From Vibrio intestinalis (GTDB lineage: Bacteria; Pseudomonadota; Gammaproteobacteria; Enterobacterales; Vibrionaceae): a stretch of DNA of 64,000 nt. Of the stretch, positions 17,238 to 26,522 are shown in pieces (position 1 is the stretch's first letter; every line of letters begins with the position of its first letter). Under the pieces are notes generated by a model. It saw nothing but the letters and a program-made list of their open reading frames with translations, was not told the DNA's origin and did no database searches. The position numbers were made by a program, and so were the translations under genes. The stretch covers positions 1 to 64,000 of the forward strand of contig NZ_JANAVY020000008.1 in the NCBI RefSeq assembly GCF_025195085.2. The letters run 5' to 3'.

Positions 17238-18440
17238 TTACACACTCGGCTGTTGAGCATAGACGGCTGATCGGGTTGAAATTAAAACGCTCATCATGAC
17301 GCTCGCGACTAACAGATAAAACAACCCTAACGAAAACTGAGTTTGAATCCAATTTTGCACTAAGTAGCCACCAAATATGCCCGATAGCCCCATCTGCACT
17401 GAACCAGACAACGCCGATACTGCACCTGCCTGTTTCTTATGTGGCTCTAACAGCATGCTGATCGAAATCGGAAAGGAAAGCCCTTGAGCAACGGTAAGCC
17501 AAGTAAATGCCCAAATCAGGTTAAACAAGCTCAATGGCAACAAAGTGAGCCAAGCGCCTGCCGCGCCGACGATCATTATCGCCGCGGCTAAAATATTCCT
17601 ACGCGCCACATAACGGCTTAGTACGTTCATACTGACACTACCCACCATCAAACCCATTGATGGTACGATCATGAGCGTGCCGTATTCGGCCGCACTTAAC
17701 CCTAACGTTTGCTGCAAGATAAATGGCAATACGGAAAGTGACACGAGCGCTGCCAAGTAACTCAGCCAGTTATAGCTCGCACTGGTAATGACTTGTTTGT
17801 TAACAATAAGCTCTAAATATTGCTGACCGACATTTTTCCAATTAAACCGTGACGGCGCGTAGGGCAATGTTTCAGGTAAAATTTTCAGGCCTAAGCAGAA
17901 AATGGCGACCAAATAGATCAGCACAAACACAAACACCGATTGCCAACCGAGTTGGAAAGTCAGCCAACCGCCTAATACCGGAGCAAAAATCGGCATAACT
18001 GACGCCGTCACTGAGATATACGAAAGGGCTTTGGTCAGATGTGCTCCATCATAACTATCACGTAACACACTACGGCCTAGCACCGACGCACTGCCAGAGC
18101 CTAACCCTTGCAACAAGCGTCCCGTAATCAACCCCACGAGTGAGGAACAAAATAGAACACAAATGAGCGTGCCGATTAAGTAGATACCTTGGCCAATAAT
18201 AAAGACTGGCCGCCGACCGATGGCATCTGACAAAGGGCCGTAGAATAACTGAGACCCTCCAAACCCGACAAGGTAGAGTGTCACTAAGAGTTGAACGTCT
18301 GCTTGAGTTACGCTGAGTGATTGGCTGATCTGTGGCAAGGCGGGAAGATAAATGGCAACACCCACTTGACCAGTCGCTATGATCATCATCGCAAGCAATA
18401 ACGGTGTTTTCCGAAAGGAAGTGTTTTGCTTGATTTTCAT
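17238..18440 (-). CDS. EmrD/Bcr-like MFS multidrug exporter
   Basis: A 400-residue major facilitator with twelve helices. Between helices 2 and 3 lies the loop FYGPLSDAIGRRPV (motif A of drug:H+ antiporters). Motif C-like GSVMPIFAPVLGGWL is seen in helix 5 (VTASVMPIFAPVLGG). The overall pattern, with IYLPALPQISQSL at the first periplasmic loop, matches the Bcr/CflA-EmrD branch. The substrate is unknown. The gene is divergent from a LysR regulator across a 90-base gap, the usual arrangement for a regulator controlling its neighbour. Confidence 0.85.
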   Translation of the reverse strand: MKIKQNTSFRKTPLLLAMMIIATGQVGVAIYLPALPQISQSLSVTQADVQLLVTLYLVGFGGSQLFYGPLSDAIGRRPVFIIGQGIYLIGTLICVLFCSSLVGLITGRLLQGLGSGSASVLGRSVLRDSYDGAHLTKALSYISVTASVMPIFAPVLGGWLTFQLGWQSVFVFVLIYLVAIFCLGLKILPETLPYAPSRFNWKNVGQQYLELIVNKQVITSASYNWLSYLAALVSLSVLPFILQQTLGLSAAEYGTLMIVPSMGLMVGSVSMNVLSRYVARRNILAAAIMIVGAAGAWLTLLPLSLFNLIWAFTWLTVAQGLSFPISISMLLEPHKKQAGAVSALSGSVQMGLSGIFGGYLVQNWIQTQFSLGLFYLLVASVMMSVLISTRSAVYAQQPSV

Positions 18441-18530
18441 GCCATCCAGTTTAAATTGTACGCTAACAAATGATAATAGACTGGTGTGGAAACTGATTAA
18501 TTCCTATCCGGAAGTAATTAAGGGGCAGAA

Positions 18531-19406
18531 ATGGATTGGCAACAAAGCGTACAAAGTTACCTATTGGTGGTAGAAGAAGGCAGCTTCAACGGCGCCGCCC
18601 GCAGAATGAACACCACCAGCTCAGCCATTAGTAAGCGCATCCATTGGCTCGAAGAGCGAATTGGCGTTCAACTGTTAAAGCGCACCACTCGCTCCGTCAC
18701 CCAAACAGAAGCTGGCGCCCTATTCTACCAACGTGCTCAAGTACACCTTGAAGGTTGGCAATCTATTGTTGATGAAACCCGCTCGGTGGATCAATCCCCG
18801 GCTGGCTGCCTAAAAATTGGGGCGACCTTAGCAGTCGGTTCAAAGTTTCTCGTCCAACATCTTGATGGATTTTTGCAGCTCTACCCTGACATCAGCATTA
18901 AGCTGATTACCACCACTCCGGGACAATTACCCGGCCTGAGCCTTGATCTATTTATCAGCCGTGAAATTGATCAGCTCAATTCTTTGAGCTTTAAAGCGAC
19001 ACGCTTGTTTGAACATAAAGCAGGCTTTTATGCATCCCCTAAATACCTAGAGCAATACGGCGAACCACAAACCACCGAGGAATTAACTCAGCACAATATG
19101 TTGAATTGGGGCGAATATCAGCAAAGAGAAATTAAGCTCTCTAAAGGTAAGCGTATTGTACTTTCGGGTAACTTTGCCACTACCAACCCTGAAGCTCTGT
19201 TTTATGCAGCGAAAAGCGGCATGGGTATTTTACTCACCAATGATGTGATGATTAAAGAAGATCTAAAACTTGGTCACCTCAAACGCATTTTGCCGGAGAT
19301 TACTGCCGATGAGGCGACCGTTTATGCCTATTACCCTAAACTTGATTACCAAAATACCCGCACACAGCTATTTTTGGACTATCTTCGTAGCCGATTGACC
19401 GACTAA
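18531..19406 (+). CDS. LysR-family transcriptional regulator
   Basis: A 291-residue LysR protein. The N-terminal winged helix-turn-helix is complete (VVEEGSFNGAARRMNTTSSAISKRIHWLEERIGVQLLKRTTRSV, residues about 12-55). A linker helix and a periplasmic-binding-like effector domain (about 90-290) follow. It is transcribed away from the EmrD-like pump and probably regulates it, with an inducer not visible from sequence. The ribosome site is GGGGCAG. Confidence 0.9.
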   Translation: MDWQQSVQSYLLVVEEGSFNGAARRMNTTSSAISKRIHWLEERIGVQLLKRTTRSVTQTEAGALFYQRAQVHLEGWQSIVDETRSVDQSPAGCLKIGATLAVGSKFLVQHLDGFLQLYPDISIKLITTTPGQLPGLSLDLFISREIDQLNSLSFKATRLFEHKAGFYASPKYLEQYGEPQTTEELTQHNMLNWGEYQQREIKLSKGKRIVLSGNFATTNPEALFYAAKSGMGILLTNDVMIKEDLKLGHLKRILPEITADEATVYAYYPKLDYQNTRTQLFLDYLRSRLTD

Positions 19407-19519
19407 TTTTGTTTAGGTAACAAGTTTACATTTGCAAACATATGCGACGTGTACCATATTTAACCATGCGAATTCTAAATTTTAAGTGACAAAGATCACT
19501 ATCAATAGGGAGAACTCGT

Positions 19520-21361
19520 ATGGCTAGGCTCAACACTCCGGTACAGATGATGGAATTCGATATTATCAACGATATCATCTCCCTTGATGGACCGGAATTA
19601 CTTCACAAATTGACTTTAACACTGCATGAAAAGTTTGCTAGTCAATGTTCATGCATCGTTGAAATCGATACGATTAACAACACCGCACAAACCCTTTCAT
19701 TTGCCTGTGGTAAAGAAATACAACAACAATTTAGCTACTCACTGGCAGACACACCTTGCGATGTGGTCAGAAAATCGAATCAAGCTTATTGTATCTATAC
19801 TCACGATATTACTCAGCAGTTCCCGCGCGATACTTACCTACAAAACAACGATGTAGATGCCTATATTGGCGTGCCGTTGAAAAGTCGTAACGGTGATATT
19901 CTCGGTATTCTGCTCTCAACTTTTACTCACCCAATAGAAGAAAGTGCTGAGCTAATCTACCTGCATAAAATGTTGGCTAACCTTGCGATGCACTATCTTC
20001 GCTCTAAGTGGCTCTCCGCTCGTTCAGATAGCTTAGTCAACCAACTTAGCCACGAAGTGTCACACGATAATTTAACCGGTCTACACAACCGTGGTTATCT
20101 CTCAAATCAGCTTGAAAGGCTATCAGATACGCAATCAAAGCCCTTCACCCTTGCCTACATTGATATTGATGACTTCAAATCCATTAATGACTTATATGGA
20201 AACTACATTGGTGACCAAGTCATCAAATTCGTCGGTAAAACCGTTCAAGATGCGCTGCCTGACCACCAGCATGCCTATCGTATCGCCGGAGATGAGTTTG
20301 CCTTTATCACCTTCTCAAGCGACCCATTGACCATTTGCCAAAAAATCATTGCCAAACTCAACGAAGGTTATCAAGACTCGTCACACACCATCAAAATCAA
20401 AGTCAGCATTGGCCTAGCACGCAAAGCCGATCACCGACTTAGCGCAGACCAAATCATTTTGCATGCTTCACTAGCGCTAAAAGATTGTAAGCACAGTAAT
20501 GAGAAGATAAAAAATTACGATACCCATTTGAGCAAACAATATCACCGACAAACCATGGTTATTGATGCACTGCGCAACGAGCTTGACCGAGGAAGTGCTA
20601 TTGGTGGCGAAATATTCGTACTGCTGCAACCCATCGTCGATAGAGACAGCTACCAATGGGATCACTTTGAAATACTCGCCCGTTGGAAAAGCGAATCCTT
20701 GGGCACGATCTATCCCAATGAGTTTATTGAAGCGGCCGAGCAATCAGGGTTAATCGTTGAGTTGGGGGAAAGAATCGTTGAGCTTGCTTGCCAAGCAAAA
20801 AGGGAACTCGAAGCAGGGTTGGGCTATAAAGTGCACTTAAGCTTAAATTGCTCGGCTCATGAATTAGCAGACTCAGCTCGCTACATGAAGCACCTAACCT
20901 CAACCATCTCGGGTCATCGCTTTACACCGAATGAGTTTACCATCGAGCTTACTGAAACCGTGTTACTCTCGCAAACCAACGAAGCTCGCTACTTGCTAGA
21001 TAAGCTACGTAATCAAGGATTTACTATTGCGCTGGATGATTTTGGTACTGGTTACTCAAGCCTAAAATACATTCACAACTATCCGATCGACTGCATTAAG
21101 ATCGACGCGTCATTCATCGATAAACTGCTGTATAACGAAACATCGGAACTGTTGGTGTCGCTGATCATTCAACTGGCCAAGCAGCTAGGCGTGAAATTGG
21201 TAGCGGAAGGGGTAGAAAGCGAAGAAGTGCTACAAAAGCTTTATCAAATGGGTTGTACGCTGATTCAGGGCTACTATTTCTCACGCCCTGAAACGCCTTT
21301 GGCCATCATTAGCCATCACTCCAACATACAATCGACAATACGCAATGTAGGCAACGCTTAG
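19520..21361 (+). CDS. GAF-GGDEF-EAL cyclic-di-GMP protein
   Basis: A 613-residue bifunctional-type protein with no membrane segment. A GAF-like sensor lies at about 15-160. The GGDEF domain (about 180-340) has LTGLHNRGYL and the signature AGDEF, a variant found in active cyclases. The EAL domain (about 355-600) has EIL in place of EAL but keeps ELTET, DDFGTGYSSL, KIDASFI and VAEGVES, so phosphodiesterase activity is likely. It controls cyclic-di-GMP in response to an unknown cytoplasmic signal. The ribosome site is AGGGAG. It is monocistronic. Confidence 0.9.
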   Translation: MARLNTPVQMMEFDIINDIISLDGPELLHKLTLTLHEKFASQCSCIVEIDTINNTAQTLSFACGKEIQQQFSYSLADTPCDVVRKSNQAYCIYTHDITQQFPRDTYLQNNDVDAYIGVPLKSRNGDILGILLSTFTHPIEESAELIYLHKMLANLAMHYLRSKWLSARSDSLVNQLSHEVSHDNLTGLHNRGYLSNQLERLSDTQSKPFTLAYIDIDDFKSINDLYGNYIGDQVIKFVGKTVQDALPDHQHAYRIAGDEFAFITFSSDPLTICQKIIAKLNEGYQDSSHTIKIKVSIGLARKADHRLSADQIILHASLALKDCKHSNEKIKNYDTHLSKQYHRQTMVIDALRNELDRGSAIGGEIFVLLQPIVDRDSYQWDHFEILARWKSESLGTIYPNEFIEAAEQSGLIVELGERIVELACQAKRELEAGLGYKVHLSLNCSAHELADSARYMKHLTSTISGHRFTPNEFTIELTETVLLSQTNEARYLLDKLRNQGFTIALDDFGTGYSSLKYIHNYPIDCIKIDASFIDKLLYNETSELLVSLIIQLAKQLGVKLVAEGVESEEVLQKLYQMGCTLIQGYYFSRPETPLAIISHHSNIQSTIRNVGNA

Positions 21362-21371
21362 TAAGGTGCCG

Positions 21372-21860
21372 TTAAAACGGCACCTCAATTTGCATCGACC
21401 AACTATCACTGGTTTCACTGTGCCATAGGTAATCTAAACGCATGCGAGGCTCGCCCGGTTTTTTATCACCGATACCGACACTAAATTGCACGCCATGACT
21501 CATCAAATACTCTTCGGTAGAAAGATCATTGCGCTCACGTTCGATCTCGTCTGGCATCCACACGCCAATACCAAAATAACTGTCTGAAACTTGCTGAGTC
21601 AGCATCGGGCTATTTTTAGATTTGAATACCCAATCAGACCAATACTTAGCCTTATCTGCTTTACGAGCTGGCGCTAGGTACTCTTTACCATTGATAACTT
21701 CATCCATCATCGAATCACCGGCATAGTACAGATAACACTCTGAGCTGTCGGAATCATACGAGTTCGATTGGAAATGGAATTCCGAGTTGTCCGATAAACA
21801 AGTCGCTTGGGCAGCAGCCGAAAACAGACCAAAAACAAGCCAAGTGCTATTTTTAGCCAT
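21372..21860 (-). CDS. Exported hypothetical protein
   Basis: A 162-residue protein with a signal peptide (MAKNSTWLVFGLFSAAAQA, cut after AQA). The mature part contains two early cysteines (CLSDNSEF and SECYLYY), GIGVWMPDEIERER, and ends in an alternating aromatic strand (WSMQIEVPF), a pattern common in outer-membrane barrel ends. The pattern EFHFQSNSY plus a terminal strand recalls a phospholipase A1-like fragment, but no catalytic motif is present, so I leave the function open. The start at 21860 is set by GAGGTG; the upstream GTG overlaps that site. Confidence 0.65.
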   Translation of the reverse strand: MAKNSTWLVFGLFSAAAQATCLSDNSEFHFQSNSYDSDSSECYLYYAGDSMMDEVINGKEYLAPARKADKAKYWSDWVFKSKNSPMLTQQVSDSYFGIGVWMPDEIERERNDLSTEEYLMSHGVQFSVGIGDKKPGEPRMRLDYLWHSETSDSWSMQIEVPF

Positions 21861-21922
21861 AATCACCTCAGTAATCAGAGGCAGTGGTCAATCACCATAC
21901 TGCACACTTGATGATAATTTAA

Positions 21923-22438
21923 TTAATAATATTTATTGTCGGCCAGAATAGAGCAAACTTTAGGGGTGGTGAGATGATTAATTGGTAGATTTTGTTGTAA
22001 AGCGTGACGTATATCAGTGCTTCGTATGGCAACGGTTTCAGGGCATGCCATCACTGACCAACGGCGTACGATCTCATCAGATTTATAAAACTTACTAAAA
22101 TTGAATAAGTTATCTGGTCCCATCACAAAAGTAAGCTCTGAATCAGGCCATTGTTGCTGCAATGCTTCCAACACGGAAAATGTCGTGACCGCTTGCTTGG
22201 TTTGTTGAAATAAAACTTCTTCTACTTGGCTGCGCGATACGTTATCCAAATCCATATCATCAATAAACGCATCGACAAGTTGAGTGCGCAGCGCATAATC
22301 CAACATTTGTTTTCCCCATGCATGGGAGATACTCGGTAACAGCAATACGTGATCAAAATGTTGTAGTGATTCAATAACGCTCTTATGGCCTAAGCTCGGT
22401 GGGTTAAACGCACTACCGAAAACGGCAATTTTAGACAT
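21923..22438 (-). CDS. Nicotinate-nucleotide adenylyltransferase-like protein
   Basis: A 171-residue nucleotidyltransferase. The N-terminus has VFGSAFNPPSLGHKSVI, equivalent to the GxFNPxHxGH ATP-binding motif but with PSLGH in place of PxHxGH. FVMGPDNLFNFSKFYKSDEI and the C-terminal RSTDIRHAL (SxTxxR) motif complete the signature. NadD joins AMP to nicotinate mononucleotide to give deamido-NAD. The gene is divergent from nadE, which performs the next step. A normal nadD should lie in the leuS-holA region elsewhere, so this is probably a paralogue. Confidence 0.8.
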   Translation of the reverse strand: MSKIAVFGSAFNPPSLGHKSVIESLQHFDHVLLLPSISHAWGKQMLDYALRTQLVDAFIDDMDLDNVSRSQVEEVLFQQTKQAVTTFSVLEALQQQWPDSELTFVMGPDNLFNFSKFYKSDEIVRRWSVMACPETVAIRSTDIRHALQQNLPINHLTTPKVCSILADNKYY

Positions 22439-22553
22439 GGGAAAACCTATTGAGAATGTCGCTATGTTTGAGATTAACGCCCCAAACTGTGTTGATTGAG
22501 GTATGATACTACGAATATCAATACAATTAATAACGCTTGCAGGAATAAAACTA

Positions 22554-23381
22554 ATGGAACAGTTGATTCGCGATGAGATGCGCGTCCTACCATCGATTGA
22601 CCCTCACTTTGAAATCACTCGTCGAGTTGATTTTATCAAACGTAAACTAACCGATTCAGGCTGCAAATCACTGGTACTTGGCATCAGTGGCGGCGTGGAT
22701 TCGACCACTTGCGGTCGATTAGCTCAGTTAGCCGTTAACGAGTTAAACGAACAGCATGGTGGCGGTTACCAATTTATCGCAGTTCGCCTGCCTTACGGTG
22801 AACAACAAGACGAAGATGAAGCGCAATCTGCTTTGCAGTTCATCCAGCCGAGCCACTCTGTTTCCGTAAACATCAAACCAGGCGTTGATGGCATGCACGC
22901 GGCCTCTCATCTGGCATTAGAAGGCACAGACCTTCTGCCTACAGACAGTGCAAAAGTTGATTTTGTAAAAGGTAACGTAAAAGCGCGCGCGCGCATGGTT
23001 GCTCAATACGAAATCGCAGGTTACGTTGGCGGCCTAGTGTTGGGTACTGACCATTCCGCGGAAAACATTACTGGTTTCTACACTAAATTTGGTGATGGCG
23101 CATGTGATCTTGCACCGCTATTTGGCTTAAGCAAACGCCAAGTGCGCGAAGTGGCGGCAACGCTAGGCGCGCCTGAGCAACTAGTGAAAAAAGTACCAAC
23201 AGCCGATCTTGAAGAGCTTGCACCACAAAAAGCCGATGAAGACGCGCTTGGCCTTACCTACGAACAGATTGATGATTTCTTAGAAGGCAAGCCTGTTTCA
23301 CAGCAGGTAAGCGACCGCTTAGTGCATATATACACTATCACTCAGCATAAGCGTCAACCTATCCCGACGATTTACGACTAA
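22554..23381 (+). CDS. nadE: Ammonia-dependent NAD synthetase
   Basis: Converts deamido-NAD, ATP and ammonia to NAD. The 275-residue, glutaminase-less form has the P-loop [54 protein letters not shown] and [10 protein letters not shown] motifs, all hallmark NadE sequences. The start at 22554 ([11 protein letters not shown]) is set by AGGA 10 bases upstream. It is divergent from the nadD-like gene, giving a compact NAD-completion pair. A strong bidirectional terminator follows. Confidence 0.97.
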   Translation: MEQLIRDEMRVLPSIDPHFEITRRVDFIKRKLTDSGCKSLVLGISGGVDSTTCGRLAQLAVNELNEQHGGGYQFIAVRLPYGEQQDEDEAQSALQFIQPSHSVSVNIKPGVDGMHAASHLALEGTDLLPTDSAKVDFVKGNVKARARMVAQYEIAGYVGGLVLGTDHSAENITGFYTKFGDGACDLAPLFGLSKRQVREVAATLGAPEQLVKKVPTADLEELAPQKADEDALGLTYEQIDDFLEGKPVSQQVSDRLVHIYTITQHKRQPIPTIYD

Positions 23382-23394
23382 TCATCGTAAAACG

Positions 23395-23421
23395 AAAAAA
23401 GCTGCCTAAGGCAGCTTTTTT
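23395..23421. terminator. Bidirectional terminator
   Basis: The stem AAAAAAGCTGCC/GGCAGCTTTTTT has a 3-base loop and lies between convergent nadE and the helicase gene. Confidence 0.92.
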
Positions 23422-23447
23422 CATGTCTGTTTAATACAAACAGCGAT

Positions 23448-24785
23448 TTACTCGTCGTCCACTTTAGGCGCAACTTTCTTCTTAGGAATAAAGACAGAAT
23501 CACCCACAGCCACGTTTTGGTAGAAACCTTTATCGCGCTTCGCTGGCTTCTTCGCCACCTTCTTCGCTTGTGTCTTGGCCTTCTTGTTGCGGTAATCGTT
23601 GTTCTTGTTACGCATATCAGGCTTACGCGGTTTGATGCCTTTAAACTTACCTTTCAAACCCTCAAGCTCTGAGAAAGCCAGATCTTGTTGCAGGTAAGTC
23701 TCAACACGTTTGAAGCTATCCCAATCTTTCGGGCCAACCAGAGACACCGCATCACCCTTGTTACCAGCACGGCCAGTACGGCCTACACGGTGTACGTATT
23801 CTTCAGTGTGCTTAGGCATATCAAAGTTGATTACGTGAGTCACGTTAGCGATGTCTAGGCCGCGTGATGCCACATCCGTCGTCACAAGAATCTTAAATAC
23901 CGCGCGCTCAAACTGGCTCATGATGGTATTACGCTGTGTTTGGTTTAAGTTACCACTCAACGCGACCGCTTTCAGTTTCAGCTCATTCAATTTGGCAGTT
24001 AGACGCTCGGTATCATCACGTGTTGCAGTGAAGATAATGACCTGACGGTACTCAGCTTCTTCTAATACACGTAAAAGAATCGCTTCTTTATGATCTAAGT
24101 GATCACACAGGTAGAACTTCTGAGTGATGTCTTTGTGCTCTTGGTTAGAAACACCCACAGCAATACGCTTAGGCTCGTTTTGCATCTCTGATGCAATGTC
24201 GTTCACTTCCGCATGATCAAGCGTTGCTGAGAACATCAACGTCTGACGACGGCGGTGTTTCGCGGCATTGTGAATACGACGTAACTCAGGCGCAAAGCCC
24301 AAATCAAGCATACGGTCTGCTTCATCCAGAACCAATGTTTCTAAACCGTCAAGGTAAAGAGATCGGTGCTCTAGGTGATCCGCTAGACGTCCTGGCGTTG
24401 CCACAATGAATTTAGGGTAGCGGCGCAGCGCTTTCACTTGGTCGTTGAAGTTTTCACCACCAACGATAAGGGTCGCATCGTAACTTAAGCCACCTAGCAT
24501 AGTGCGCAGTTCACCATACACTTGCTTTGCCAACTCACGGGTAGGAGCAAGGATCAAACCACGCGGGTCTTTAGCAGAGAACGCTTTGGATTTTAGCGAT
24601 TTATGCAACATAGGTAGAACAAATGCTAAAGTCTTACCTGAGCCTGTTTTTGATGATGCCAGCAGATCTTTTCCAGCAATAGCCACAGGAATGGCTTGTT
24701 GCTGAATGGTCGTCGGCTTCTTAAAATCAAAATGGTTCAAAGTCTTTAACAAGCGATTGTCTAAGCCTAAATCTTTAAATTGCAA
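23448..24785 (-). CDS. DEAD-box RNA helicase
   Basis: An ATP-dependent RNA helicase with two RecA domains. Motifs: Q motif (FDFKKPTTIQQQAI), I (SSKTGSGKT), Ia (PTRELAKQ), Ib (TPGRLADH), II (DEAD), III (SAT), IV (IIFTAT), V (TDVASRGLD), VI (HRVGRTGRAG). A lysine-rich tail (about residues 375-445) binds RNA. It belongs to the SrmB/RhlE-like group and I do not assign a symbol. The start is taken as TTG at 24785 because GGAG lies 6 bases before it; an earlier TTG at 24797 has no site. Role: ribosome assembly or RNA decay by family inference. Confidence 0.9.
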   Translation of the reverse strand: MQFKDLGLDNRLLKTLNHFDFKKPTTIQQQAIPVAIAGKDLLASSKTGSGKTLAFVLPMLHKSLKSKAFSAKDPRGLILAPTRELAKQVYGELRTMLGGLSYDATLIVGGENFNDQVKALRRYPKFIVATPGRLADHLEHRSLYLDGLETLVLDEADRMLDLGFAPELRRIHNAAKHRRRQTLMFSATLDHAEVNDIASEMQNEPKRIAVGVSNQEHKDITQKFYLCDHLDHKEAILLRVLEEAEYRQVIIFTATRDDTERLTAKLNELKLKAVALSGNLNQTQRNTIMSQFERAVFKILVTTDVASRGLDIANVTHVINFDMPKHTEEYVHRVGRTGRAGNKGDAVSLVGPKDWDSFKRVETYLQQDLAFSELEGLKGKFKGIKPRKPDMRNKNNDYRNKKAKTQAKKVAKKPAKRDKGFYQNVAVGDSVFIPKKKVAPKVDDE

Positions 24786-25081
24786 AGTGTTCTCCAAAAT
24801 GCTGAGTGTCGTTTCTAACGACGATGAAAATTAAACGCGTAATGATACCTCGAAACAGACCGATCTGGATAGAGATCACATAAAATAATCAACTAAAACC
24901 ACACCGATTACTCCTTTCTCGCGAACAAAAATTCCACTCCCTCGCAATAAGCTGGCTAAATTCTTGGATTATTTTGACTTTTCCCTACTACTCGAATCAA
25001 ACATTTAGAACTACAATTGATCTGCTATACCTCGTAAGGTGTAAAACAAAACTAAAACTTACCAATGCAAGGAGTTCAATC

Positions 25082-25339
25082 ATGAACAAAATGGTTATCG
25101 CAGCTGCAGTGTCTTCAGTACTTATCCTAGCGGGTTGTGCTTCAGGCAATAACGAGGCAACAGAGGCAACAACTGCCAAGCTTGATGAACTAAGCAACCA
25201 AGTAAGCCAGCTTAGCCAAGACGTACAAGCTCTGAAATCAGAAGTAGGTAAATCTGGCGATGCAGCTATGTCAGCTCAAGAGGAAGCAGCACGCGCTAAC
25301 GAACGTATCGACAACATTGCACAGTCGTACACTAAGTAA
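25082..25339 (+). CDS. Lpp-like murein lipoprotein
   Basis: An 85-residue outer-membrane lipoprotein. The signal peptide ends in the lipobox LAGC (Cys about 19). The mature chain is a heptad coiled coil (AKLDELSNQVSQLSQDVQ) that trimerises, then an alanine-rich helix, ending in YTK; the terminal lysine is the residue joined to peptidoglycan in Braun-type lipoproteins. The ribosome site AAGGAG is strong and the gene has its own terminator, consistent with an abundant protein. Confidence 0.9.
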   Translation: MNKMVIAAAVSSVLILAGCASGNNEATEATTAKLDELSNQVSQLSQDVQALKSEVGKSGDAAMSAQEEAARANERIDNIAQSYTK

Positions 25340-25358
25340 TATCAGTGTGATGTAATTT

Positions 25359-25379
25359 AGGGCCTACGGGCCCTTTTTT
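25359..25379 (+). terminator. Terminator of the Lpp-like gene
   Basis: The stem AGGGCC/GGGCCCT has a TAC(G) loop followed by T6. Confidence 0.85.
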
Positions 25380-25569
25380 GTGTCCAAAGTTCAGTCAATT
25401 CACTTAATTAATCATTTGATGAATATTTGGTTAATTATCTTTCTTTTCCTCGGCTTACAAATCAGTCTACCCTAAATAGGTAGCTTAATTATTCTTCGAA
25501 CTTTGCCTATCTGCTTACGCTCGCAGTGAGTGATAGTGACAACAACGAAAACAGCCAGAGGTTTTCATC

Positions 25570-26520
25570 ATGAAACGCATCTTTCTCGCCCTCACCTTCA
25601 TCTCCATTTTAAGTGGCTGTAATTCCAATGAAACGGCCAAAGCCCTCGGCACATTAGAAAGAGATCGAGTCACGTTTACTGCCACTAGCAACGAGATTAT
25701 TCGTGAGTTGCCCGTACTAGAAGGATCCGCTGTGACTCAAGGTCAAGTGTTGGTTAAGCTTGATAGCAAGAGCCAGCAAGCCATGTTAGCGCAAGCCATC
25801 GCCTCTCAAGCGAAAGCGGATGCCTACCTACTCAAGCTAACTAACGGTGAGCGACCTGAAGATATTGCTGCTGCTGCGGCACGAGTAAAACTGGCTGAAG
25901 CTCAGTTAACCGAGGCGCAGAAAAACTACCAACGAAAAGCTGAACTGGTGAATAAAAAACTTATCAGTCAATCAGAAAAAGATACCGCTTTGGCCGGCCG
26001 TGACTCAGCAAGGGCGGAGCTAGAATCTGCCAACGAAGAGTTTAGTAAACTAACGGCTGGTGCGCGCCCTGAAGATATCGAACAAGCTAAAGCGGAACTG
26101 GCCGCAGCGAAAGCAGAGATCTCCCTACAGCAACAAAAACTCGATGAGCTAACCATTGTCGCAACGCGCGACGGTATTTTAGACAACCTGCCATACAACT
26201 TAGGGGAACGAGTACCTACCAACGCGATTGTTGCGGTGGTTCAAGCGAGCCGCATTCCTTACGCCCGAGTGTATGTGCCTGCTACTTACCGGGTAAATTT
26301 TGTTCCGGGTAAAGCGGTCAAAGTGCATGTTGATGGTGTAGAGCAACCTTATAGCGGCACTGTGCGTTGGGTGGCCACTGAGCCTTCATTCACACCTTAC
26401 TATGCCCTAACCGAAGAAGAGCGTTCGCGCTTGATGTATTTAGCCGAAGTCGATCTCGAGGATAGCGCCGTTAAATTGCCATCAGGAATCCCTGCTCAAG
26501 TTGATTTAGCAGGAGAATAG
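25570..26520 (+). CDS. HlyD-family membrane fusion lipoprotein
   Basis: A periplasmic adaptor of an ABC export system (316 residues). It starts with a lipoprotein signal ending in LSGC, followed by a split biotinyl-lipoyl domain (about 30-75 and 195-235). Between these lies a coiled-coil hairpin with two near-identical ARPEDIxxAxAxL-type repeats (GERPEDIAAAAARVKLAEAQL and GARPEDIEQAKAELAAAKAE). A beta-barrel domain ends it. It resembles YhiI of the YhiI-RbbA-YhhJ system. It lies 2 bases before the ATPase gene. Confidence 0.9.
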   Translation: MKRIFLALTFISILSGCNSNETAKALGTLERDRVTFTATSNEIIRELPVLEGSAVTQGQVLVKLDSKSQQAMLAQAIASQAKADAYLLKLTNGERPEDIAAAAARVKLAEAQLTEAQKNYQRKAELVNKKLISQSEKDTALAGRDSARAELESANEEFSKLTAGARPEDIEQAKAELAAAKAEISLQQQKLDELTIVATRDGILDNLPYNLGERVPTNAIVAVVQASRIPYARVYVPATYRVNFVPGKAVKVHVDGVEQPYSGTVRWVATEPSFTPYYALTEEERSRLMYLAEVDLEDSAVKLPSGIPAQVDLAGE

Positions 26521-26522
26521 CC

